From NCBI GenBank assembly GCA_021845645.1, contig JAJZVM010000012.1, positions 38,761 to 102,760 of the forward strand: 64,000 nt of DNA, in the 5' to 3' direction. The DNA is from Bacillota bacterium (GTDB taxonomy: Bacteria; Bacillota_E; JAJZYS01; JAJYTV01). The notes under the pieces were generated by a model, which had not been told where the DNA came from, ran no database searches, and was given only the letters and a program-made list of their open reading frames with translations. A program made the translations under genes and the position numbers. How positions within the stretch are numbered: the first letter of the stretch is position 1; each line of letters starts with the position of its first letter. Shown here in pieces: positions 43,759 to 51,700 of the stretch.

Positions 43759-44105
43759 TCCGGTCCCTCCCCTTGCCGGCTGGCTTCTAGCAGCCCGCCC
43801 GGCCTGGCCAGAGCAGATCCCCTGAGCGGAGCGAGGGGTTGCCCCGGCGCCGCGAGGCAAGGAGGTGCGCAGCGCCAGAGAGGGATACCGGAGCGCCCGC
43901 AGGGCGGGAGGATATGCTCGCGATCCTGGCCGGAGCGGACATCCGGGGCGATATGCTCAGGAAAGGCCGGGCACTGCTCTCGTTCGGAAGAGGGTCGCTC
44001 CGTGCCGGAAGGCTCAGGCGATGGCATCGACGGACTCCAGGGGACGCGGACGCCGGCAGCGCCGGCGTCCGCGTAGATGGGGTTCACTGTGGGCTGGCAC
44101 TTGGG
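43759..44105. other. Non-coding stretch with a direct repeat
   Basis: About 350 bases lie between the DUF6573 start and the SpoVG-like gene. The open frames here look like shadows without ribosome sites. A 9-bp direct repeat GATATGCTC occurs at 43911 and 43950, and a long hairpin sits at 44044-44074. An origin or transfer site is conceivable but not supported further. Confidence 0.35.
44044..44074 (-). terminator. 14-bp perfect hairpin after the SpoVG-like gene
   Basis: ACGCGGACGCCGGC pairs fully with GCCGGCGTCCGCGT around an AGC loop, about 30 bases beyond the stop at 44106. Confidence 0.65.
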
Positions 44106-44399
44106 CTATCGTGCGGCGGCGCGGTCGTCCGTGTGTTCGGCCGCGATCTCGCGCTGGTAGCGACCGAGCACGGCCTTGTTGAGCTCGTCACGGCCCTCCT
44201 TGGTGGTGGGATAGGCGATGTCCTGATATTCGCCCTTGCCGTTCTGGTGGCTTGGCAGGCTGACGAAGGGCCCATTCTGACCCTGCACGATGCGCACGCC
44301 GCGGACGGCCCATTCTCCACCAAGGGTGAGGTCGCAGATCCCGAGGAGGTGGTCGTCGCGGTTCTCGAAGACGTTCATGTGCTTGACCTTGATGTCCAT
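44106..44399 (-). CDS. SpoVG-family nucleic-acid-binding regulator
   Basis: The 97-residue protein matches SpoVG: an N-terminal MDIKVKHMNVFEN strand, then GEWAVRGVRIVQGQNGPFVSLPS and QDIAYPTTKEGRDELNKAVL. SpoVG proteins bind DNA and RNA and tune division, virulence and sporulation genes in Bacillota. This one is inside the mobile element, next to a second copy. GGGAGAG precedes the ATG. Confidence 0.9.
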   Translation of the reverse strand: MDIKVKHMNVFENRDDHLLGICDLTLGGEWAVRGVRIVQGQNGPFVSLPSHQNGKGEYQDIAYPTTKEGRDELNKAVLGRYQREIAAEHTDDRAAAR

Positions 44400-44440
44400 G
44401 GCTCTCTCCCTTCCAAACGGGCGCCGCGGGAAACGTGGGC

Positions 44441-44471
44441 GGCCCTCCGGACGCTTTGCGTCAAGAGGGCC
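44441..44471 (-). terminator. Hairpin between the two SpoVG-like genes
   Basis: GGCCCTC and GAGGGCC (outer) with GACGC and GCGTC (inner, TTT loop) form a two-part stem in the 90-bp gap between the paralogues. It could separate their expression. Confidence 0.6.
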
Positions 44472-44489
44472 GTTGCAGTACTGCCGCGG

Positions 44490-44762
44490 TCAGGCGCCGG
44501 CGGTCATGCCGCGATAGGCCTGCAATACTGCCGTGTCCAACGACTCGCGGATCTCCCTGCGCAGCGGATGGACGACGTCGTAGTAGACGTCATTGCCGTC
44601 CTTCTGCGTCTTGCGCTGCGGCAGCGCTACGAAGAGTTTCTCGCCGGTCTGGACGACGCGTACACCGTGGATCATCCACTGACCGTCGAGCTCCACCGTG
44701 GCGATGGCCACGGTGGGGCCGTCGTCTCCGACGCGCTGGATCTGCTTGACCTTGAGGTCCAA
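44490..44762 (-). CDS. SpoVG-family regulator, second paralogue
   Basis: The 90-residue protein shares the SpoVG layout: LDLKVKQIQRVGDD, GQWMIHGVRVVQTGEKLFVALPQ and YDVVHPLRREIRESLDTAVL. The frame opens at a GTG at 44771, but TTG at 44762 lies eight bases after AAGGAGG and gives an N-terminus that lines up with the first copy. The two copies differ greatly in sequence, so the duplication is old or they were acquired separately. Confidence 0.88.
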   Translation of the reverse strand: MDLKVKQIQRVGDDGPTVAIATVELDGQWMIHGVRVVQTGEKLFVALPQRKTQKDGNDVYYDVVHPLRREIRESLDTAVLQAYRGMTAGA

Positions 44763-44834
44763 CTGACACACCTCCTTCCATCCACCTGGGCGCGGGGCTG
44801 GCGCGGTGCAGCCGCCATCATCCTTTCGATAGTG

Positions 44835-45524
44835 CTAGCGTGAGGCGGGGGCGACCTGGGGTGTCACGGGTTCGGGCTCCAGCCCGAGCCGCTTGGAGCG
44901 GGAGGGCAACGGAAGGCGGTGGAGGCGTTCGATGGCTTCAAGAATGGCCTCGTCGAAGCCGCCGATCTGTGAACGCATGAGGTTCAGGGCCCGCGCGGGA
45001 GCCAGGGCTTCCCGGTATGCGCGGCGGCTCGTGAGCGCGTCGTAGACATCGACGGCGCGTGCCAGGCGCAGGACGAGCGGCACCTGCGATCCGCGCAGGC
45101 CGCGAGGATAGCCCTCGCCGTCGGTGCGCTCGTGGTGGCCGCCGGCGATGACCGCGGCCACGGTCCAGAAGTGGGAAGCATCCGGGTCGAGGGGACGCCA
45201 GCGTTCCGCCAGGCGCCGGAGCGCCTGTTCACCATAGGAGGTGTGCTGGCGCACGAGGGCGAGCTCTTCGGGCTGGAGCGGTGCAGGTTTGCGCAGGAGC
45301 GCGTCGGGGATGCGGAGCTTGCCGAGGTCGTGCACGACCATGGCCGGGGCCCAGATGCCGGCGTCTTCCGGCAGCGCCGTGTGCTCGCGGAGCACCTCGA
45401 TCAGGTTGGACGCGAGATCTTCCACGCGCAGTGCGTGAGCATGGCCGGAGCCCGCATACCCCTCTTCGTGGTACGCGACGAGCTCTGCGAAGGAGCGGGC
45501 GTATGCCTGAGGGTCGTGCGACAA
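44835..45524 (-). CDS. HD-GYP domain phosphodiesterase
   Basis: The 229-residue protein is a stand-alone HD-GYP domain: His65-Asp66 (VVHDLGKLRIPDALLRKP), HHERTDGEGYPRGLRG (130-145) with the GYP triplet at 138-140, and DVYDALTSRRAYR. HD-GYP enzymes usually degrade cyclic di-GMP. It is the last gene of the pilus/secretion cluster, so it may tune pilus activity. The start is TTG with AAGGAGG seven bases upstream. Confidence 0.88.
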   Translation of the reverse strand: MSHDPQAYARSFAELVAYHEEGYAGSGHAHALRVEDLASNLIEVLREHTALPEDAGIWAPAMVVHDLGKLRIPDALLRKPAPLQPEELALVRQHTSYGEQALRRLAERWRPLDPDASHFWTVAAVIAGGHHERTDGEGYPRGLRGSQVPLVLRLARAVDVYDALTSRRAYREALAPARALNLMRSQIGGFDEAILEAIERLHRLPLPSRSKRLGLEPEPVTPQVAPASR

Positions 45525-45575
45525 GGGGCGGCCTCCTTCTTGGGGCGGGTACTGGTCGCTGGGCAGTGGCTGTGG

Positions 45576-46721
45576 TCAGAGACCCCCCGCCCGGTGGGCC
45601 GCGTAGATCACCACGGCCACAAGGACGATTGCGAGGACGCTGACCTGCAATGGCGTCACGGTCGCGAGGCCCCACTGCAGCGCCCAGATGCGGACTGCGG
45701 CGGTGTGGGTGGAGAGGAGGTCGGCGGCCAGAGCCCCGGCCACGAGGAGGAGGGCGATGCGGCCTATGAGAAATGCCCACCACGCAAGGCGGTGGGCGTT
45801 CTGGGGCACCGGGTAGCGGTTGTGGTCACGATCCTGTTGCTGGGACTCCTCGCGAGCTACTTGAGCGTTGTCGTGCACGAACTCGGGCATGTCGTTGCGC
45901 GGGCGCGCGAAGAGGCTCCAGCCTCCACCGTCGATGTAGGCCACGGCCAGTTCGTACAGGTCCGCATAGGCAAGACGCTCTGGCGTTTCGGCTGTCTGCC
46001 GCGGCCCTGGCAAAGAAAGTGGAACGGCCTCACTGACGGTGCCTGGCCGCAGGACCGCGGAGGGCAAGTCCGGATCTACCGAGGCGGCATCCGGTGGAAC
46101 CTCGGCGCGGCAGCCTTCTTCTTCCTCGTCGAGTGCCTGGCACCCGGGCCGATCGCCTTGCGTGTGCTGGCGGCATGGCTTTGGGTTCTGAACGCGAAGA
46201 CGGGCCTTGGCAACTTGAGACGGGAGCAGTACGAGCGCATAGCGACGGACGGCCTCGGCATCGTCCTCTGCCAGGCTGACCTCGAGTTTGTCCCGCCATA
46301 CGTGGAAGAGATCCCATCTTACCTGGACGCGACGAGAAAGAGATTCAACCGGGGCATCGACTGGCTTGTGGCAGGCGTCTCGGTAGGAGGCATCGTGGTG
46401 GCGTCGGGCATGTTGCTCCTGAAGTGAAGCGAGAGCGATCGTCACATGGTTGTAAACCGCATCGAGGCCGCAGCTCGACACGGGCAGCGCGATGAGCAGC
46501 CATTGGGGCACGCGATTCAGGGGGAAGTTCGGAGCGTACAGCTGCAACCAGACAAGAGCCGTGCCGACAAACAGCGGAAAGGGAAGCCACCGATACGCCA
46601 GGAGATCCTCGAGGTGGCCGGCCAGGGCTATATCAATGCCCTGGTGCCGGGTGGCGGCGGCGTCAACCGCCGCCATCTCGGCGACGGAGCGTGCCATTAG
46701 AAAGCGCAGGTACTCGATCAT
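45576..46721 (-). CDS. Membrane protein of unknown function; middle overlaps an antisense gene
   Basis: A single open frame of 381 codons lies in line with the pilus cluster. The first 98 residues have two membrane helices (PLFVGTALVWLQLY and QWLLIALPVSS), and the last 90 have two or three more (LIGRIALLLVAGALAADLL, VSVLAIVLVAVVIYAA). Both ends have coding-like third-position GC. The central 200 residues are soluble, low in character and lie opposite the HELGH gene, where base composition favours the other strand. It may be one real protein, or a gene split by an insertion that kept the frame open. Confidence 0.5.
   Translation of the reverse strand: MIEYLRFLMARSVAEMAAVDAAATRHQGIDIALAGHLEDLLAYRWLPFPLFVGTALVWLQLYAPNFPLNRVPQWLLIALPVSSCGLDAVYNHVTIALASLQEQHARRHHDASYRDACHKPVDAPVESLSRRVQVRWDLFHVWRDKLEVSLAEDDAEAVRRYALVLLPSQVAKARLRVQNPKPCRQHTQGDRPGCQALDEEEEGCRAEVPPDAASVDPDLPSAVLRPGTVSEAVPLSLPGPRQTAETPERLAYADLYELAVAYIDGGGWSLFARPRNDMPEFVHDNAQVAREESQQQDRDHNRYPVPQNAHRLAWWAFLIGRIALLLVAGALAADLLSTHTAAVRIWALQWGLATVTPLQVSVLAIVLVAVVIYAAHRAGGL
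45792..46427 (+). CDS. M50-like HELGH membrane metalloprotease, antisense to the membrane-protein gene
   Basis: A 211-residue frame has an N-terminal membrane helix leading into VVVHELGHVVAR, the zinc-binding HExxH of M50-type intramembrane proteases. A second hydrophobic region (AAAFFFLVECLAPGPIAL), an N-containing segment with DG near residue 150, and a C-terminal helix (WLVAGVSVGGIVVASGMLLL) follow. Third-position GC is higher than first-position GC on this strand, supporting real coding. No clear ribosome site was found for the GTG start, and it lies entirely within a minus-strand frame. Confidence 0.5.
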   Translation: MGVLGHRVAVVVTILLLGLLASYLSVVVHELGHVVARAREEAPASTVDVGHGQFVQVRIGKTLWRFGCLPRPWQRKWNGLTDGAWPQDRGGQVRIYRGGIRWNLGAAAFFFLVECLAPGPIALRVLAAWLWVLNAKTGLGNLRREQYERIATDGLGIVLCQADLEFVPPYVEEIPSYLDATRKRFNRGIDWLVAGVSVGGIVVASGMLLLK

Positions 46722-46745
46722 CGGGACACCCCCAGAGTTTTGTTT

Positions 46746-47249
46746 TCAGCCGCCGTGCCAGTAGTTGCCGGGGCTGTTGAACCGGTTGGGGCTGCCGAGC
46801 GCCGCGATGCGGATGTCTCCAACCGGCAGGCCGAAGTACTGGGCGCTGATCGTGACTTGGACGTAGACGCTGGCACCTGGAATAACCCCGCCGACGTCGG
46901 AGGGCGCTGGCTGGCCTGCCTGGTCCACTGTGTAGACCTGGAATGCGGTGACGGTGTAGGCCGATGCCGGCAGATCGCTCATCTGTGGCCATGCGCTCGC
47001 GAAGGCCGCGGCCGCGGCCGTAGGATCGATCTGGGCCTCGCCCAGGGCGAGGCCCTGGGGGTTGATCTGGTCCGCTGCCAGCACGGCGGCGCTCTGCAGT
47101 TGCACCGTCAGGCGGTCACGCGTGGCGAGCGCCCCGTGCAGTGTGACGAAGAGGGCGCTGCCGAGGAAGACGAGGACCATCATGCCGAACGCGAGGAGCG
47201 GGGTCGCGAAGCCCTGCTCGCGGCGGAACACGGCGCAGAGGCGATGCAC
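46746..47249 (-). CDS. TadE/TadG-like pseudopilin
   Basis: The 167-residue protein has a short basic N-terminus followed by one long hydrophobic helix (TPLLAFGMMVLVFLGSALFVT) and a secreted domain of about 120 residues, the layout of TadE/TadG minor pilins. The conserved Glu after the processing glycine is not evident. GTG lies seven bases after GGGGAGG. It follows cpaB in the Tad gene cluster and is likely a minor pilus component. Confidence 0.65.
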   Translation of the reverse strand: MHRLCAVFRREQGFATPLLAFGMMVLVFLGSALFVTLHGALATRDRLTVQLQSAAVLAADQINPQGLALGEAQIDPTAAAAAFASAWPQMSDLPASAYTVTAFQVYTVDQAGQPAPSDVGGVIPGASVYVQVTISAQYFGLPVGDIRIAALGSPNRFNSPGNYWHGG

Positions 47250-47280
47250 AGCGAGGCCTCCCCTATTTCGCGCGGAATGT

Positions 47281-48033
47281 CTAGGGCCTCGGAGAGGGCG
47301 CGGGCGACGTCCTGGACGTGCTCGTTGTGGGCGGCAGCAGGGGCTGGGTCGAGACCTGCTGCGTCGTGCTGGAGGAGGTCGCCCAAGGAGCGATCGTCAG
47401 GAGCAGCTGGGCGCCCTCGTAGCCATCCAGCATGTTGGCCTGCGCCGGTTGGACCGCGAGTTCGACCGCGGCCGGCACCGTGCTGGCCGAAAGCGTACTG
47501 CCGGCGCTGTATCCGGTGATGGGCTGGCCGCTGGCGTTGTAGACGTTGACCACCCGTACGTGCGTGAGGATCGGCACGGTGCTGCCCGTCGCGGCTGGCT
47601 GCATTGACGTGACGATGCCGGAGGACGTCTGGCCGGGCACGACGCGAACGTTGACGTAGTCGCCGGGCAGCGCACCGCCGGAGGAGACCAGGTCGGCGGG
47701 GATGGTGATGCCCTCCTCGCCGGGACGGAGCCCCTGCCGGACTGGAGTGCCGAGATCCCCGCTCACGAGGACCTGGCCCGCGAGCAGGTCGACGCGAGCT
47801 GTGTGCCCGACGGCGCCGGTGAGGGTGGTGATCGCGTCTCGAGCGACGCCAGCCGGCGCGCCGGAGACGGCCGTGAGGTCGCTCTGGGAGATCGTGGCGC
47901 CCGCCTGCACGGTGCGGCCCAGGACGAAGATGCTGCGGGTGCCGGCGTGTGCCGAGGTCTGCAGGAGGAGCACCGCGACGCCGCCCAGGGTGATCGAAGC
48001 GACGATGGCTTGGGTGCGCGAGAGCTTGCGCAT
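47281..48033 (-). CDS. cpaB: CpaB/RcpC-family pilus assembly protein
   Basis: The 250-residue protein has an N-terminal membrane helix and a SAF domain (VLGRTVQAGATISQSDL, then AGQVLVSGDLG) followed by the CpaB/RcpC region with PGDYVNVRVVPGQ. CpaB proteins belong to the envelope part of Tad pilus machines. The Ser/Thr/Pro-rich tail probably extends into the wall. ATG follows AAAGGGGAAG. It is three bases from the end of the upstream gene. Confidence 0.85.
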   Translation of the reverse strand: MRKLSRTQAIVASITLGGVAVLLLQTSAHAGTRSIFVLGRTVQAGATISQSDLTAVSGAPAGVARDAITTLTGAVGHTARVDLLAGQVLVSGDLGTPVRQGLRPGEEGITIPADLVSSGGALPGDYVNVRVVPGQTSSGIVTSMQPAATGSTVPILTHVRVVNVYNASGQPITGYSAGSTLSASTVPAAVELAVQPAQANMLDGYEGAQLLLTIAPWATSSSTTQQVSTQPLLPPTTSTSRTSPAPSPRP

Positions 48034-48035
48034 GG

Positions 48036-48695
48036 CTACTTCCCCTTTCGCGTGGTCTCTGGGGGCCTGGCCGCGTGAGGTCCAGAGAGGGCTGAGACGC
48101 GCTCAAGGTGCGCGAGGATCGCCGAGACGCCAATCGCCCGCTGGGTGTGGCCCTCCGGGTCGACCCAGACGAGCTCAGGCGTGCGCTGGACGTACTCACG
48201 GGCGGGCCCGATCTGTACGGCCCAGGGCGCCGTGACCACGGCCCGTTGCAGGTAGGCGGAGGTGTCCTTCAAAGCGACTCGCGCACTAGATGTTGGGTAG
48301 AGGGTGCCGACAAGCATCAGAGGGCGCTTCGTGCCTGCAATGGCCGCGTAGGCGGCGGCGATGCGGCGCAGGCCCGTGTCCTGGTCCTGTGGGCTGAAGA
48401 ACAGCACAGGGTAGAGGGACGCGTTGAGCAGCATCTCCTGCCCCGAAGGCGCCAGGGCCTCGATCATGCGGTAGTTGCGGGTGCCCTGGATGCCGCTCTC
48501 GACGACGGAGGGGTGGGACGGAGGGCCCCGATGCGCCAGCAGGGCGCCAGCATCGAGGACCAGGAGGAGGAGGCCGGCGACCAGCGCGGCCGTCGCGAAG
48601 AGGCCCCGTCGCCGGATGGTGGCGAAGCCGTACGCGAGCAGTGCGAGGGTCAAGAGGACCATCAGCACATGGACGAGGAACATGGCGCGTGTCAT
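48036..48695 (-). CDS. Membrane protein of unknown function in the pilus cluster
   Basis: The product is about 219 residues with two N-terminal membrane helices and a C-terminal domain containing RPLMLVGTLYP and PELVWVDPEGHTQRAIG, loosely like a thioredoxin fold without an active CXXC. The frame opens at ATG 48734, but that codon and its AGGAG lie inside a 13-bp perfect hairpin. ATG at 48695 or 48683 would clear the hairpin. The position between cpaB and the giant adhesin suggests a role in pilus assembly. Confidence 0.65.
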   Translation of the reverse strand: MTRAMFLVHVLMVLLTLALLAYGFATIRRRGLFATAALVAGLLLLVLDAGALLAHRGPPSHPSVVESGIQGTRNYRMIEALAPSGQEMLLNASLYPVLFFSPQDQDTGLRRIAAAYAAIAGTKRPLMLVGTLYPTSSARVALKDTSAYLQRAVVTAPWAVQIGPAREYVQRTPELVWVDPEGHTQRAIGVSAILAHLERVSALSGPHAARPPETTRKGK

Positions 48696-48718
48696 CTCCC
48701 GTTCGTCGGAAAGTGGAA

Positions 48719-48748
48719 CCAGGAGCCCTGCCATTGCAGGGCTCCTGG
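48719..48748 (-). terminator. 13-bp perfect hairpin after the giant adhesin gene
   Basis: CCAGGAGCCCTGC and GCAGGGCTCCTGG pair around a CATT loop. It lies 35 bases beyond the stop at 48783. The upstream-most ATG of the next frame falls in the loop, and its AGGAG is in the stem. Confidence 0.65.
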
Positions 48749-48782
48749 GAGGGTGCCTGTGGTGTCGAGCAGGGACGGGGCG

Positions 48783-51700
48783 CTACCAGTAGATAATCAC
48801 CTGTCCGTTGCCGCCGGTGCCGCCACTTCCGCCCGGTTCGCCGAAGTAACGACCGCCGCAGGCGCCGGAGCCACCGCCACCGCCGGCACCGAGGCCCGCA
48901 GCGTTCCCGCCGGGTAGGCCGTCGGCCGCAGAGCCGTAACTGTCGCCGTTGGCCCCTGAACCGCCGGCGTAGCCAGGTATGGCGCCGCCGTTCGGGGAGG
49001 GGCTGCCAGCGCCACCACCACCCGGCATGGCGTCGTAGGTGTAGGTTGCGAAGCCGCCGGCTCCGCCCTGTCCGCCGCCGTTGAGCCCGGAACTGCCGGG
49101 GCTCCCCTGCGTTGTGGAACTGCCGGCTACGCCGCCGGGCGATCCGGCGATGCCCACCGTGAATCCACTTTGGGGAGCTCCGCCGGCGCCACCGCCCCCC
49201 GGGGATGATCCCGCTCCTCCTCCTCCGCCTGCGCCGCCGGCAGCCGTAAGGGTGGCGACAGAGGACGATCCGCCGGACGTGCCCGGTGATCCATTGTTCT
49301 CGTACGCCCAGATGCTACTCGGCGCGGCGCCGCCGGGACCACCTGCACCGCCCGCTCCCACGTCGAGCGTGATGCGCTGGCCCGGCGACACGTCGAGCCA
49401 GCCCTCGGTGAAGCCGCCGGACCCTCCGCCGCCCGCTCCCTGGCCGCCGCCGTAATAGTACATGCCTTCACCGCCGCCGCCACCACCGCCGGCGCCCCAG
49501 AGGTCGCCGAGGATGCGCGTGACGCCGTTCGGAACGACGAAGGTGTACACACCCGGAGTGGTCCAGGTCTCCGATCCCGACGTTGCGAGGGTAGTGCCCA
49601 GGATGGCGAAGCGCGTGTAGGTCGTCTCGGGACTCGACGCGACGCCGTAGGAGCTGCCGCTCGGGGTGAAGCTGAGATCGTATGCCCCGGCCGAAAAGCC
49701 GCCGAGAGACTGCCAGCTTCCCGAAGCGGAGCCGGGAAACGCCGGGCATGTGCCGCCGTCGTAGGCAGTGCAGCTTAGGGTGGCGGTCGCGCCGGGCACC
49801 TGGTTGCCGTAGCCGTCGAAGCCGATGCCGGCGACGGTCGCCGGCGAGCTCGTAAGGCCGCCGTAGTCGTTGGTGGGGCCTTGCGCGGAGCTCGCGTCGT
49901 TCGTCCAGCTGTAGCCCGAAAGCCACTGGTCGCCGGCGTCGCCGAGGACCGGGTAGAAGTAGCGCAGGGGCCCCGGGTCCACCGGGACCTGCGCCGAGGA
50001 CGTCAACCCGCTCACAGCCTGCCCGCCCACGGAGGCAATGGCGACGGACCCGCTGCCCGCCACCGTGGATGTCAGACTGCCGTTGGCGGCGCCCCCCGAA
50101 CTGGTCAGCCATGTGGCGCCAGACGATCCCGGGAACGACACGACAACCGGCTCGCCGGCGGCGAGCGGGAAGCCGTAGCCGTCCAGGAGGGTGACCGACG
50201 CAGCGAAGGGCTGGCCGGCAGACACGGGGTTGGGCGTGGCGGCTGTCCAGGAGGCGACCGCGGGCGCGTTGGACGTCACCGTGAGATTGAGCGCGGCCGA
50301 GACGCCGAGCGCGGCACTCTGACAGTCGACGGTCTGGGCGCCGAGATAGGGCTCGAAGGCCACCTGTGCCGTGGCCTGGCCCTCTGCGTCCGTCGTCAAC
50401 GTCAGCGTAGCTGGGCCGCTGGGCGTCGGGGCCGAGGTGCTCCAGGCGCTCGCCCCGTCCGACGAGGTGACGGAACACGAGACGGTGGCGCCGCTCATAG
50501 GGAACGAGGACGCCGTGCCGTAGGCGGTCAGGCCGATCTGGAGCGTCGCCGGCGTGCCGGCCGGGACGCTGGCCCCGCTGAGGGAGGTCAGGCTAAGCGA
50601 GTACAGGTTCTGTACGACGGAGAGGCTCGTGTCGCTGTAGGTCTGGGTGTTGGAGCCCTGCGCGGTCTGCACCGTGATCGTGGGCTCGTAAGGCCCGCCG
50701 ATCGCGACCGGTGTGAGCGTAATGGCGAAGTAGCCTTCCGCATTCGCGGTGCCGGTGAAGTCGACGCCAGGATCCCAGCCGCCCGTGACCGTCACGGCAG
50801 CACCGGCGACCGGGTTGCCATACTGGTCGAGCGCCACGCCCGTGATGACCGGGTACGTGCTGCCGCCGTCCTGGGTGCTCTGCACCACGCTGGGCGAGAT
50901 CTCCGGCGGGTCGACCGTGTCGGGTACGGCGGGCAGGACGGTGACGACGGCCGACCCCACCGATCCGGAGGGGTTGGTGTCCACCTCAAGCGTCTGGGCG
51001 CCGGCCTGGGTGAGCGGCCCGATCGTCACCGTGGCCTGGCCGTTCGCGTCGGTCGTAACCGAGGCCTCTGAGAGAACGGACTGCCCTTGCGGGCTCTCCG
51101 TGAGATCGAGCGTCTCGCCGGATACTGGGTTCCCGTGCTGGTCCGTGACCGTGATGGTCGCAGTCGTGCTGCCGCCAGCGGCGATCGTGTCCTGCAAAAG
51201 AGCGACCGCTACGTTATAGACGCTCTGCGCCAACACGGAGAGCTGCGCACTACCACCCACGAGAGCCTGGTTCTGGTACGTGGCCTGGACGTCGGTCGTG
51301 CCGGCGCTGGTGGCTGCCGTCGTGACAGTGAAGGTGCCATCGGCAGCCGTGGTGGCGGACGCCGAGGCGATCCCCTGGCCGGAGACGGTGACTTCCGCGT
51401 CCGGCACGGGGTTGCCGTAGGAGTCCTCGAGGATGCCGGATACGGCGACCTGCCCCCCCACCTCGACTTCCTGCGGCTGCACCGCGAACGAGGCGACTTC
51501 CGCCGGCGCCGCAGGCAGCACCTTGACCGTGACCGAGGCGGGTTGCGTGATGCCGGCTGATGTCGCCGCGATCACCTGCCCGCCAGCGGCGGTGAGCGTG
51601 GCCTGCGCGGAGTAGGCGCCGGCTGTGGTTGGCGACGTAGGGAAGGTGTCGGTCGAGTCGGTGGAGGAAGACAGCACTACCTGGGTGCCGTCCTCGACGG

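Noticed and set aside
43839..44843. 334-codon plus-strand frame over the SpoVG genes
   Set aside because: Both SpoVG genes are certain on the other strand; this frame has no ribosome site.
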